Below are positions 1 through 11,524 of a stretch of DNA of 64,000 nt, piece by piece. Source of the DNA: Amblyomma americanum (Eukaryota; Arthropoda; Arachnida; Ixodida; Ixodidae); the NCBI RefSeq assembly GCF_052857255.1, contig NC_135497.1:544832358-544896357 (forward strand). Direction: 5' to 3'. Position 1 is the stretch's first letter. Each line of letters starts with the position of its first letter. The position numbers were made by a program, and so were the translations under genes. The notes under the pieces were generated by a model. The model was not told the origin of the DNA and made no database searches. It saw only the letters and a list, made by a program, of their open reading frames with translations.

Positions 1-348
1 AGCCAAATCCCTAGAAATATTACCTGATTTGCCCAGCAACCAATGCATAACTTGTGGCTGGAAGCACGAAAAGAACTCAGAAGTAATGCACCGGGTGTGT
101 CAATCACCAAAAACATGATTCACCAGAACAGTCAACTGTTGTGCCACAAAAGAGATTGGGCAATGGACAATGATTATATGTTTTCATGGCATTCTAATGG
201 CAAGGTTCGTATAAGGAAAAGGAAGGCTATAAGGCCCGTCATTTGCTGTGCCATAGACCTGCACAGGCTGCGATACGTTTTGCCCTCGTATTCCCTGCTG
301 GGTTTTTCCATATTTCTTACTTTTTTCACCTCTAGAATAGAGTTTTGA
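1..348 (+). pseudogene. Possible LINE ORF1 C-terminal fragment (FP_C-like)
   Basis: An open stretch of about 100 residues runs from the first ATG at 43, and the frame is also open upstream to the window edge. The C-terminal half contains a segment reading FSWHSNGKVRIRKRKAIRPV followed by AIDLHRLR. This resembles the FP_C-type module of some LINE ORF1 proteins, which has the pattern W.NG.v.vrk..g...i....dL..l. Those proteins bind nucleic acid and chaperone the RNA. No partner RT lies in the same orientation, so at most this is an orphan remnant cut by the window edge. The match is from memory of the family pattern and is weak; it could equally be a chance ORF. Confidence 0.33.
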
Positions 349-349
349 A

Positions 350-871
350 ATCATAACATGACCTACTTAATGCTAATGGCCCGCGATGTCTTAATTGTAT
401 TCGCGGTAGCATTCGCTCCGGAAGGTATAAGAGAAATGAACTAAATTATCTACTTACTGAAGTGCAGATACGATTTGACGCTGTAATGTTTTCTGAAATT
501 TGGTTCGCATTGGAAGCGGATGTGCGCCCCTTTCTGACACAAATCGTATTACATGAATCGTGGTGACAAAAGGGGTGGATATAGCAGTGATCGTCTTAAG
601 TTCAATTGATTCTGAATTGCTGTCTGGAGTTTGCTCTATTACTCCCTTTTATGAAACGCTTGTGATATATGTGGTACTACAGTATGCTTTGTATGCTACC
701 ACCCTCCTTCAACGAATGTCCAGTTGTCTTTTTATTTTCTCCATTCTTTTTTTTAATTTGTGAATGCAAGAAAATATAATTAATACATGGCGGTGACATG
801 AATGTAAACATCCGAGATGACAGCTGCGTGAAGTTAGAGATAGAATTGTTGTTAAACAGTTATTCCTGTCA
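350..871. other. Unassigned spacer
   Basis: No coding frame, RNA gene or repeat recognised. It ends where the ATC-repeat tail of the RTE element begins. Confidence 0.6.
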
Positions 872-901
872 AAATCATCATCATCATCAGCATCATCATC
901 A
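872..901 (-). repeat. ATC/GAT microsatellite 3' tail of RTE LINE
   Basis: A run of atc triplets with one agc interruption lies directly at the 3' end of the minus-strand RTE element. RTE-clade LINEs characteristically end in a short simple repeat rather than poly(A), so this marks the true 3' end of the insertion. Confidence 0.75.
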
Positions 902-3078
902 GCCTTACTTCACGCACTGCAGGGCAAATGCCTCTCCCATGTCTCTCCAATTAACCCTAACCTTTGCCAGCTGAATCCACCCTTTGCTTGCAAACTTCTT
1001 AATCTCATCCGCCCACCTAACCTTCTGCCGCCCCCTGCTATGCTTACTTTCTTTTGGAACCAACTCCGTTACCCTTAAGGACCAGCGGTTATCTTGCCTT
1101 CGCATTACATGCCCTGCCCAAGCCCATTCCGTTCTCTTGATTTCGACTAGGATGTCATTAATCCGTGTTTGTTCCCTCACCCACTCTGCCCGCTTCCGAT
1201 CTCTTAACGTTACACCTATCATTTTTCTTTCCATGGCTCTCTGCGTTGTCCTTAACTTAAGCTGAACTCTTTTCGTTAGCCTCCACGTTTCTGCTCCGTA
1301 GGTGAGTACCGGTGAGATTATGCTGTTGTACACTTTCCTCTTGAGGGAAATTGGTAAACTGCCACTCATGATCTGCGAGAATTTGCCATATGCGCTCCAC
1401 CCCATTCTTATCCTTCTAGTTATCTCCCTCTCATGATCCGGATCAGCTGTCACTACCTGCCCTAAGTAGACGTATTCCGTCACAATTTCTAGGCTCTCGC
1501 TGCCAATTGTGAACTGTTGTTGCTAGGGTGTTGAACATTACCTTGGTTTTCTGCATGTTAATTTTTAGACCCATCGATCTGCACTGCCTGTCTAACTCAT
1601 TGATCATGATTTGCAGTTCACCTCCTGAGTGACTCAGCAAGGCAATGTCATCAGCAAATCGCAGATTATTTAGGTATTCTCCATTTATTCTTATTCCCAA
1701 CTGTTCCCAATTCAGGCCTCGAAATACCTCCTGTAAACATGCGGTGAACAGCATTGGCGAGATCGTGTCTCCTTGCCTGACGCCCTTCCTTATTGGAATT
1801 TTATTGCTGACTTTATGGAGGACTACAGTAGCTGTGCAGTTGCTATATACCTTCCAGTATTTTGACATAAGGCTCTTCTACCCCCTGATTACGCAATGCC
1901 TGTATGACTGCTGAGGTTTCCACTGAGTCGAATGCTTTCTCGTAATCAATGAAAGCTATATATAGAGGTTGGTTATATTCTGCGCATTTCTCTATCACCT
2001 GATTGATAGTGTGAATATGATCTATTGTGGAATATCCTTTACGAAAGCCTGCCTGATCATTTGGTTGATTAAAGTCTAACGTTGCCCTGACTCTATTAGC
2101 GATTACCCTAGTATATACTTTGTAGGCAACGGATAGTAAGCTGATCGGCCTGTAATTTTTCAAGTCCTTGGCGTCTCCCTTCTTATGTATTAAGATAATG
2201 TGTGCAATTTTCCAAGATTCTGGTACAGTCGAGGTCATAAGGCATTGCGTATACAGGGTGGCTAGTTTTTCTAGCACGATGTACCCTCCATTCTTAACAG
2301 ATCTGCTGTTACCTGATCCTCCCCAGCTGCTTTCCCCATTTTCATTGCTTCTAAGGCTTTCTTTACTTCATCTTTCGTTACTGGCGGGATGACGCATTGC
2401 TGTGCACTGTTGTCTTTCTCATTAACGCTCTGATTACATTGGCTACTGAACAGGTCTGTGTAGAACTCTTCGGCTACGTTAACTATCTTATCCATATTGC
2501 TAATGACATTGCCCTGCTTGTCTCTTAATGCATAAGTCTGGTTTTTACCTATGCCTAGTTTCCTCTTCACTGTTTTTAGGCTACCTCCGTTCTTTATAGC
2601 ATGCTCTACTCTCTCCATATTAAACTTCCTTATGTGGGCTACCTTGCGCTTATTTATTAACTTTGATAGCTCCGTTAGTTCTATTCTATCGGTAGGGTTA
2701 GATGCCCTCATGTTTTGGCGCTTCTTAATCAGATCTTTTTTACCTGAGATAGCTTCCCGGTATCCTTTCGAACTTTCCTACCGCCTACTTCTACTGCGCA
2801 CTCCGTAATTATTGATGTCAGATTATCGTGCATTGAATGAACATCAAGATCATCTTCCTCAGTTGAAGCCGAATATCTGTTTTGCAGCGCTATCCTAAAC
2901 TCCTTTGCTTTCCCTCTTACGGCTAACTCGTTAATGGTCTTCTTCTTCGCTAGCTTGTTCCGTTCCCTCTTCAAGTCTAAGCTAATTCTAGACCTTACCA
3001 TTCTGTGGTCGCTACAACGCACCTTTCCGAGGACGGCCACATCCTGAATGATGCCAGGTTTAGCGCATAGTATGAATA
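902..3078 (-). pseudogene. RTE-clade LINE, 5'-truncated, frameshifted EN-RT polyprotein
   Basis: This is a non-LTR retrotransposon on the minus strand. In coding order it shows the end of the APE-type endonuclease (SDHRMVRSRI, near 3010), a linker, then the reverse transcriptase. RT signatures are NYRPISLLSVAYKVYTRVIA and FIDYEKAFDS (2280-1850), the QGD block VRQGDTISPMLF and the catalytic FADDIALLS (1860-1450). The C-terminal tail includes MGWSAYGKF and WAGHVMRRQDNRW (1480-905), typical of the RTE clade. The open frames are displaced relative to each other at about 2720, 2275, 1855 and 1470, so at least four frameshifts make it inactive. The endonuclease N-terminus is missing. The 5' breakpoint lies near 3078, abutting a Ty3/gypsy protease fragment, which suggests insertion into, or recombination with, that element. 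The 3' end is the ATC tail. Confidence 0.9.
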
Positions 3079-4505
3079 ACGCTTGATCGGGTGGGACGCT
3101 CACTTCTTCCTCCAGGACACTCAGGGCAATGTAATTTTCCCGTTTTCATCGCAGCGATGGCTTTGTCCGTCGAAAGCGTGATCTGCTTGGATCGGAGGTC
3201 GATGATCGCCTGATCCTCATTAAGGAAATCCATACCCAAGATTACCCAAGCGCGAAAAGCGGCTCGGCGTGTACTCTTCTCGACGCAGGTACTCGTCGAT
3301 TTCCTGCGGACGTTGTCCGTAGCGTGGTCGTGGGGCGTTAACGGCAATTCCTCGAAAGCCGATACGTCGGTACGGGCAGTGACGAAGAACATGACCGGCC
3401 TCACCGCAATGGAAGCACAACGACCGGTTGTCGGAAGTCCTCCAGGCGTCGCATTTCCTGAGGCTTGAGGGTCGGTCATAGGCTGGGCGGGCGGGGGCAG
3501 GGAGGTGGCGTTCGGGAACAAGGTGTTCATGTCGGACAGGATGCAGGGGTTGTCGTTGGGGCTGAGCAGTCCTTACTGCAGCGGCGTAGGTAATGGCCTG
3601 GGGTTCTGTGGGCGTCGAGGTGCCAAGTGCCTGTTGCACTTCTTCCCGTACCACGTCCATCAGAGTCGCTGCTTGTGCCTGTAGTGAAGATAGCAGTAAT
3701 CGGCGTAGCTCCTCTCGGACGATTTCGAGGATAACTTCCCGCAAGCTGTCGCTGGTGGTGGCCGGCGTGTCCGAACGGATTGCACATGCAGAGGAAGGGC
3801 GATTGTGCTGCCGAGCTCGGACGTCGAGGGTCTTCTCAATCGTGCAGGCTTCTTGCATGAATTCCTCGACTGTTTTTGGCGGCTGGCGGATGAGGCTGGC
3901 AAAGTGTTGTTCTTTTACGCCGCGCATTAAAAACTGAACTTCCTTTTCCTCCTTCATACGTGGGTCGGCACGGCAAAATTGGCGCTTCATCTCCTCGACG
4001 TAACCGCTTACTGGCTCATTCGGAAGCTGGATCCTGGACTCGAGGAGTCGTTCGGCACTTTCTTTCCTCACGACACTGGTGAATACCTTCAATAGTTCTC
4101 TCTTGAATAGCTCCCATGTCGTAAGGGACGACTCGTAGTTTTCGTACCACATGCATTGGGAGCCATCCAATGAGAAGAACACGCGTCCAATTTTTCCGCA
4201 TCATCCCACTTGTTGAATGACGCCACGCGCTCAAATTGATCCAACTATTCTTCAGGGTCTTCGCCTAGGGATCCATTGAAAGTTGGCGGCACCAGCGGCT
4301 GCTGTAGTTTGATCGGTGTCGACATCTTCGGCGAGGTTGCAGTGCTCGTAGCAGCGTCTTTTCGCTGTCTGGTGCGGTCCGGCTGTTTCCCGAACTCAGG
4401 CTCCTCTCCCTGGAAATGTCGGCTGGCTCGCCGAGCTGCTGGCTCGTCCTCGGGTGCGAAGCGCTGAGGGCTGGCTTCACGACTTGAAGGGGGCGTCCGG
4501 AACAT
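3079..4505 (-). pseudogene. gag: Ty3/gypsy gag with protease C-terminal remnant
   Basis: Gag of an LTR retrotransposon starts at the ATG at 4505, about 10 bases inside the PBS. The first ~86 residues end in GEDPEE; the frame then shifts near 4240 and continues for 320 residues (4182-3220). It contains a retrotransposon gag core (W..F...L...F), a low-complexity linker and one CCHC zinc knuckle, CFHCGEAGHVLRHC, near 3390. After a further frame change the protease C-terminus is visible (VILGMDFL, then AIIDLRSKQITLS, near 3230-3170). The catalytic DTG region of the protease is absent, so an internal deletion joins gag to the end of PR. All of RT and integrase is missing; the sequence stops at the RTE LINE junction near 3078. 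A dead copy. Confidence 0.85.
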
Positions 4506-4514
4506 GGAAGGTTA

Positions 4515-4530
4515 CCCCGCACCTCCGCCA
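4515..4530 (-). other. Primer-binding site of gypsy element
   Basis: On the minus strand, TGGCGGAGGTGCGGGG begins two bases after the LTR. It starts with TGG, complementary to a tRNA 3' CCA end, as expected for a PBS. The priming tRNA was not identified. Confidence 0.6.
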
Positions 4531-4532
4531 GA

Positions 4533-4775
4533 TGTCACGTAGAGGCGACGGCAGTCGAAGCAGCGTTGAAGACGGACGAAAGGGTCTTCTAAAAGAAAAC
4601 TGTTTATTGGGCTGACTTGCACTCAAAATGGGCTGAATCACTCAGCGGCGGCGAAGCGACAAGCGTGCTAGGCGGTCGTCTACAGACTGCCCGCCACTGT
4701 CGGCCGTGCTCAGTTTAAAGCTGATAGCGAACTTTTGCGATTAAGCGTGCAAAGTTACTAGAACATTCCGGAACA
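4533..4775 (-). mobile_element. 5' LTR of Ty3/gypsy relic
   Basis: A 243-bp LTR. On the minus strand it starts TGTTCCGGAATGTTC and ends CTACGTGACA, next to the PBS and gag. It contains an AATAAA polyadenylation signal on the minus strand at 4607-4602. The second LTR is not in the window, so no target duplication can be scored. Confidence 0.65.
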
Positions 4776-7155
4776 ACGTAGAATCAGCTCTGCCTGGTTG
4801 AGAGTAGTCGAGATAAATCTACTCGCGCCTTGCATCGCAAAGAAAGCGATAAGGTGGTGTGGCGGCAGATTTCAAAAACGAACAAACAATGCAAATATTC
4901 GCGGCAATATGCATCTTTATTTGTCGACCACAGTGAGCAACAGAGCAATGGTAAGGCACCCCCCAAAAAGCAATCATAAAAAGAAATATGCCTTAGAAAC
5001 TTAATGTGAAAATCAAACAGTCAGGTAGACGGACATGCACACAGATGCTTAAACCCTCCTAAAAACCAATGCACTACTAAAAAAACAAACACACTAAGAA
5101 AAAGTCAAACAAAAAATAATTCGAACTACTTAGTTTTCGTGGCATTACCATTCAAGTTAGAACATCACATATCATGACTGGTAATTTCAGACAGAAATGC
5201 CTCTCCCCTCTAAGAATTCTGTATCAAATATGATAGAAGTCGCCATTAAAAACGCCACATACATGGTTCAAAATCCACTACACAATAAGTACAAGGTAGG
5301 CATTTCGATGGCTATCAGTGGTCCTGCAAGCATCTACACCGCATTCCCCACCCAACCCACTCCTGGATAAGTGTCTTCACTGTAGTGCCGCTGTGCTCCC
5401 TACAGTGCCAATTGTGTAAGCAGTGTGCGGTCTATCGCCAAAATGGTTAATATCCTCATACTAAATCAACACTGGTACAAGGCAGGCCGGAGTACAGAGC
5501 TCCGCATTATCTTCCATCCCGTGGGGTTCTTCAACATATATAGTAACCTCAGCAAAAATGCAGGCATCCTACTTCACAGTACATGGCTTGTACCTACAGC
5601 ACACTGACTGCCATAACGGTGGGCCAAAAGAGTGTCAAATGCCTGTTCTTTCGTCTAATCTGTTTGCTCCCAACTGCACTCTGAAAGCTTCATGGGAGCC
5701 AAGAATGGAGCCACCGATATCACAAGGAAGCCGTCTATAATAGTGCCTCCAACAAGGGAGCATAAATTGAGGCTCCTGCTACTACGATGTTGCAAAAATA
5801 CCTCAGGAGATACATTATCACTTCTAGAGAACCAGCTACACCAAGTAACAATGCTTAATCCCATCCGCGGTGCTGCCTCCATAGGAATCTGCATACAAAG
5901 CTGGCATTAGCGATGAAACTGGTTTTCTCATATTTTTTGAAAAAGCGACAATGACGTACACAAGCAATACACACCAACGAACTTTGCAGTGCAAAACCTG
6001 AATGAGTTAGTGCATTCGTTGAATGCAGGAAGTAAACGATTGAATCGATGCCTGTAGGTAGCACTTTCCTTCCAGCGCTAGCTCCATGAAGCAGCAAAAC
6101 ACACACCATTGCAATGGGATCCAGCATTTTGTAGCAAACTTGCAGGGAGGTGGGCACTTGAGTGATCCTTTCGATTGCTTAGAGATCATATTAATTGTTC
6201 GTTTCAGCCAAGCTACACTTCGGCTTTGACACTAGTGCCCACCTACGACCTGCACATATCCATTCATCACAATAACTCAAGACGAGAAACTTGACTCAAA
6301 AAAGTAAATTGCAGTTAGGAAAAAAAGAAAACTAAAGCTGAAGTCAGTAAATGGTCACAGCCTAAACGTTGTGGTGCATCAATTAAAATCTAACGGCTGC
6401 AACAAAGACAAGAGACTGTCAACAGCTCTTAAAAACTGTTAACATAGTAACAATAAAGGAATTGCGATCAACATGCACAGTGTATGGAGGAGATACACTA
6501 TTAAAAAAAGAGCATCATATTTGTATTTGTATAAGACCTAATGAAAAATGAGAATCATACAATGAACTGCACTTTGATTTACTAATGCATCTGCAAGATG
6601 TGCTCGAGGTCTAAACAACATTTATATTATTTGGAAGCGCGAAATACCCAGATACGGAAAACACACGTGCACAGGACAAAGCACTCCATGTATTTCGTGG
6701 TTGAAAAAAAATGTCACTTTATGCCACACTCTTCCAGCTTCCAATTTCAACCCAAAACCCGTTACAGAAAATCTCGACACAATCGCAGCGCGGTTGAATC
6801 TCCAGCTGGCTGTTTAAGAGCATTTCTTTGCAGCTAGAATACCTGCCGAATAAAGAGAAGGCTCCATAGGCGTGAAAAAGAAAAAGCGACGCGTTGAGGC
6901 GGCGCGGCAAAGACGACCGCCGTTCGCTCTGTAGCTTGGTAGGTAGACGCGCTGGGTGAGACTAGCACAAACCAAGCACGATACACCAAGTGCTATGGAT
7001 ACCAAATAATGATCCTCTTTACTGTCTCCGATTTCCCGCATGGCGCATCCTCGCTGCGCCCCTCCTTTCGAGACCGACCGGCTCAGGAAGCCGATGGTGG
7101 CGGCGCATTTCGACGCCTTCGTGTCCCCGCAAGCATGCAGCGCTGCGCAGACATG
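4776..7155. other. Unassigned 2.4-kb region
   Basis: No protein family, RNA gene or tandem repeat recognised. The short open frames on both strands, up to about 100 residues, have no motif I can name and no consistent splice partners. It could include the 3' flank of the BEN pseudogene or old unrecognised repeats. Confidence 0.5.
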
Positions 7156-7352
7156 TCCCAGGTGAAAATTTTCTATCTCGTTTCCAACTGGTTTCTAACT
7201 GGTCCCAATCCATCTGGTTTAAGGAACACATTTCCAGTTGCATCTGGGATTGTAACTGGTTCCAGTTTGAAATCCCAGATGCAACTGGGACCAGTTGAAA
7301 TCCCAGATGCAACGGGTACCAGTTGCAATCCCAGATGCAACTGGGATCTGCT
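7156..7352. repeat. Palindromic minisatellite (CCAGTTG / CCCAGATGCAACTGGG type)
   Basis: Degenerate units of roughly 25-30 bp share CCAACTGG, ACCAGTTG and AATCCCAGATGCAACTGGGA. Many units are self-complementary (TCCCAG...CTGGGA; CCAACTGG). The left edge reads CCCAGGTGAAAATTTTC. The same class of repeat with the same edge motif, inverted, occurs at 18833-19242. Confidence 0.75.
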
Positions 7353-7838
7353 CTATCCCTGTCGCAGATGTTCATAACGGGGCATCGGGGCGTCCAAGCA
7401 CTCCAGCTAGCTCAAATACACTTGAGCAAGCGAGTACATGGACATCACAGGAGCCCATAACACTGCAGATGACACTTGGGAGCATGAACAATGTTTATTC
7501 CGCTTTGCGCTGTTGTGCTTTGATGCAATCTTGAATTTTCTCGCTCGGAATATTTGTAAGGTTTGCAATCGCTGCAGTGGCGTCTATTCCTTTCTGTTCA
7601 GAACAGTAGGTCAGGGTTGCTGCAAAACAAAACAGAATTGTTAATTTTTTACAGGCGACCATAAGCTAGCACATCCCGCGGGCAAAATACATTGGTAGTA
7701 ATTGGGCGGCAGTCAGGATAAATTTAAGTTAAGCCGCTGGTGACCACTTTCCCATTCACTGACATCACACTGCACAAAGACTCGCGTGTCACATGCATCT
7801 AAATGCTGCTGTTATTCAATCCTGCATCCTCCCTTCCA

Positions 7839-8069
7839 GCCGCTGTGGTGGCCGAGTGGGTGTGGCACTCGTCTGCCGGCCCGAAAGAGGCGGGTTCGAT
7901 CCCAGCCGCGGCGGTCGAATTTCTATGGAACCGAACTTTTAGAGGCCCGTGTGCTGTTTGATGTCAGTGCATGTAAAAGAACACCAGGTGGTCGAAATTT
8001 CCGGAGCCCTTCACTACGGCGTCCCTCAAAGCCTGAGTCGCTTTGGGACGATAAACCCCCATAAACTAA
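7839..8069 (+). mobile_element. Ruka-type tRNA-derived SINE
   Basis: The head is tRNA-like, with an A-box region (GTGGCCGAGTGGGTGTGGCA) and a B box (GGTTCGATCCC). It is followed by the diagnostic body CCCGTGTGCTGTTTGATGTCAGTGC, ACCAGGTGGTCGAAATTTCCGGAGCCC and a 3' end near CCCATAAACTAACC. It lies in the last intron of the BEN pseudogene, opposite to that gene. Confidence 0.9.
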
Positions 8070-8702
8070 CCCAGTCCTACTTTCCAGAACAGCCACTATT
8101 TCGGGGGTCAGTGCTGGCTTTGGGAGACACCCAAATGTTTTTTCTGGGGTGCAACTACACCCTTTACGCTCCGTGCAGCCAGCTCTGCCTGCGTCTACAC
8201 TGCCTGTGCACTCTCTTTTACCACAAGGCTTGATTTTTTATGCATCAATATTCTTTTTGCCTGTACTGCAGTAAACAAAATTCCCTTCTGCAGGTGGAAC
8301 TGTAAAAGATACATAGAACAGCACAATTATACAGAATGACAATCAAAGGAGGCAATAGTTGTTTCTAAGAGTAATATAACCAAGTGAACAAAATGCAGGG
8401 AGGAACACGAAGTGAGAATTCATAAAAAGGGTTTTACAAGAGAGTGCACATGCACTCACCCCTTGATATGCTTAAGAAGGGCTGAAAATTAGCAGATGCA
8501 CATCTTTGTCTCTGCTGAAAATCACTACTGCTGGTATTAAGAAAATATCTGCAACGGCAGTTCATGACATGCATACAATAGTGAATTCTTTTTCATTGCC
8601 TCTATACAAATTAGAGATCAAGGACTCACAGAGCCGTCAGAAGAGTAACTGAAGTCCACCAGGCCTTGATGTTCTGAAATGAGTTAAAACTGAATTGTGA
8701 AT

Positions 8703-8740
8703 TGTGCTCTGCAAGTTTATACATAAACTTGCAGAGCACA
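8703..8740. repeat. Perfect 18-bp inverted repeat, 2-nt loop
   Basis: TGTGCTCTGCAAGTTTAT and its exact reverse complement are separated only by AC. It lies in an intron of the BEN pseudogene. The loop is too short for a normal miRNA hairpin, so a cruciform or foldback remnant is likelier. Confidence 0.85.
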
Positions 8741-8869
8741 GTTCATAGCTTCCAGTTTTTAGTCCATATATAAAATAGAATAGTGGTGAAAATGTTGGAC
8801 ACGTAACTATGGGATCAGATCAGATGTCTTTCTTATGCCCTTGTCCACTGTTTAGCACCGCACTACGTT

Positions 8870-9295
8870 TGAAAGTATGACTTGGCTTCAAAACAGCGCT
8901 AATAGTAGTGCTTATAGTGTTAATCAAATTGTAATTTACCAGGTGCCTATGGTTCACTCTGAGTTGTTGGCTAGGCTGTATAAACAGAAAATGCAAAATG
9001 GTGTTCACAGAGTATACAACCTAGAATTTCCTAAAACGAAATGCATATACAGCATGGCAAGGTTATCATGAGCCCACCATTTAGCCCCACACTACTGCTT
9101 TTGAAAACTGTGCAAGTATGGCATAGCTTCAACACAGCCCTACTCAGTGTGAATCCAACTGTTACTTACGAGGTGCAGATGGCTCACTGTGGGTAGTTGG
9201 CTGGGCTGTACAAACATAGAATGCAAAACTCTGTTCACAGCGTGTACTACTACCCTGAATTTTATAAAAGAAAATGCACACAGCAGGGCAAATTT
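8870..9295 (-). repeat. Tandem duplication of an intron-exon-intron segment
   Basis: Two diverged ~230-bp copies (about 8870-9070 and 9100-9295) share ATG(A/G)C(T/A)T(G)GCTTCAA..ACAGC, the exon block GGTGC..ATGG(T/C)TCACT, a downstream acceptor tract and AAAATGCA..CAGCA(T/G)GGCAA. The copy with the exon at 9205-9170 reads open in phase. In the other, the equivalent exon (about 8974-8939) has in-frame stops. This is direct evidence that micro-exons in this gene arose by local duplication. Confidence 0.75.
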
Positions 9296-11524
9296 ATTAC
9301 GAACCTGCTGGAGATGATTTCGCCAATTCGCAAAGCTGACTTGGCTCGGCTGGAAAAAAAATAACTTGAATTCTCTGCAGAAGCTTTAAATTTTGGTCAG
9401 TAAATCGCTAAGTGCAAAGTGAATAGACAAAAACAATGGCCTACCTGTTCTAGGCAGATCTGCTTGCAGCTCTGGGGATGAAGCTTGAGATGCTATTGTG
9501 AAGAGGAAATACAAAACTGAGCATTCCAAAGAAAGTGCATGGTCACTATAAATATAATCTTTCTTGTGATCTAAGCCTCATTTTGGAAATGTTTCATCAC
9601 TTCGGTACCTCCCATGTTAACCATACTTGATGCAGTGTCTAGAATTTACTACGTACCTTCTATGATCAAACCAATTACTACGTACAACAGCAGCTTTAAT
9701 GGTGCAAAGCCACCTCAGACATACAAAGACTGCATGTAACATCATGGCCATCATCATGAATCAATAAAAAGCACATTGCAAAATGGCACTGTGAAAATGA
9801 AAACTCAACATATCATAGTATAACCAAATTTTCATACCTAAATTACCACAGCCTCCTTCTGGCACTGCTTCACTGGCTTTCTCTTTGTCCACTGTAGTGA
9901 TACATATGATCAATTTGAGCGCTTGTCACAACAAAGTATAAAACCCAATTGGCAAAGGCGACCGGAAATATATTTTTCCCCCCTTACTGAGGGGGGATGA
10001 TTACCACGCACTGCTGACAGTGAAGATACAAAGGAATAGGTTGATGTAGAGAAAAAATTTTCGTGCGCATTTACAGTCGCCAATTCGGCCCACACACTTA
10101 AAATGCGGTTTAAAAAACAGATATGCACTCACGCCTTAGAATCTTAGCCTGCAGCATTGACTGTAGGTGGCACACTTGCTTTTGAAGAAATGAATTGTGG
10201 GCCTGGAGGTCCATACATCTTTCCTTCCAGTATTTTCTTTTTTCTTTTCTTCCAGCACCTCTTTCTTTGCCACTAAGGACTCGTCCGAACCAGTATTGGT
10301 GCTTGAGGCTGATGTCCATCTTTTCCGCCGCATAGAAGGTTTTTACACATCATAAAAAGTTCAGTAGGCTTCCGCTACACTGAGAAATGCTTACTTACCT
10401 TTCCTTCGCTGTTCTTCTTATGGGCTTGTGCCACTTGTTTTTTAAGTATGGCCTCATAGGCGTCCTTGCGTGCAAACGCCTGGTTATATCTTTTTCACTT
10501 TTGCTGCCTGAAAAAGTTCCCAATATATGTATTGACAATCAATGGCTGAGCTCCCAGCAATTTAGTAGATTATCGATCTACATATATATTCATTACACAT
10601 ATCGTACTATCGCGGGCAAAATACGGATTGAGCATGCACGCTTCGGCATTCAGCGTGACTGAAATAAAAATGTTGCCTGCCTTTATATACAAAACGTAAA
10701 ATTAAATTTCCCATGCATTAATTTTCGCTGTTATATAATTAACGCGTAAGAATTGAATATGGCTCACCGCGCCGAAAAAAAAATATTGTGCACAGGTACA
10801 TTTAAGTGGAATTCACACAACTTCATGCATTTCTGCGCAAAAAAACCTGGTCCACACAAACCACGCAGCTCTTTTTCGGCGCCATGTCAACGTCGCATGT
10901 CTCCTCGAAGTTTATTCGGGGCGCCGAAATTCTACTCGGCGCATCGCGCGCTTCTTGTTCAGTGCCTAAGAAAAATGCAGTAGAATATCATCAGCTCACC
11001 GACTCGCGTATAATGTTCCGCAAAAATGATTTGTGCATGCTTACCACCAAGTCAGAGAATCTGTGCAGCGTAATCTCCGGTGTTTTCATTGTCAACCTCG
11101 TCGACTAAATAAACTGTATAAATGGCCTTCTTGTCGAAGTCCATGTTGTCGACGGGGTGAAAGTCGACGATGTCATGAACACGAACAACGTGGCGACGAT
11201 TGTCCCCGTCCACTAAAAAGCGTACCATAGCGAACATCTCGTCGTCTATATGAGCAAATCGCGTTAAATATGGCACCACTGCTCGCTACCGGCACAGAAC
11301 ACGAGCACGCCGCACGCAGGATTGGAATGAAGCCTGTCTTGGATTGATGCGGCTGTTTAGCCAGCCGAATTGCCAAGATTCGGGCCGCGTTTGTGGCGCT
11401 AGCCCTTTTGGCACCATCGATCTCTAATGTTTTGCACAAATGACAATGCAACCACAGTTCTAAAATGATTTACTGTATAACAAGAAGTTGCGTTACTGCT
11501 TTTTGTTCTGCTCGAACAATATAA

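Larger units (their letters stand above)
7495..11237 (-). pseudogene. BEN-domain protein gene, decayed, 10 readable exons
   Basis: Exons with GT/AG boundaries and matching phases: 11237-11045 (starts MFAMVRFLVDGDN), ~10482-10399 (KDAYEAILKKQVAQ), 10327-10133 (coiled coil, KYWKERCMDLQAHN), 9891-9838, 9492-9445, 9349-9305, 9205-9170 (36-54 bp micro-exons rich in S, P and E), 8673-8630 (GLVDFSYSSDGS), 8299-8081 (FHLQKGILFTAV, then ELAARSVKG) and 7619-7495 (SEQKGIDATAAIANL, stop at 7497-7495). The last two exons carry the BEN domain, a DNA- or protein-binding module of chromatin factors. AATAAA (7499-7494) overlaps the stop codon. Lesions: TGA at 11054-11052 before the exon-1 donor; acceptor reading CGG instead of CAG at 10330-10328; frameshift in a poly(A) run near 10240; TAG at 8197-8195 where the family has Trp; frameshift near 8140. 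Family naming is from remembered tick paralogues. Confidence 0.72.

Noticed and set aside
872..901. Independent microsatellite
   Set aside because: It coincides with the 3' end of the RTE LINE and is better explained as the element's tail.
7839..7920. Functional tRNA gene
   Set aside because: The A and B boxes belong to a SINE head; the acceptor stem does not close and the SINE body follows directly.
8460..8481. A 22-bp candidate exon in the BEN pseudogene (TTTTCAG...GTGAGT)
   Set aside because: The exons at 8673-8630 and 8299-8081 join in phase 0 without it and give a sequence continuous with the BEN family; the extra exon is not needed.
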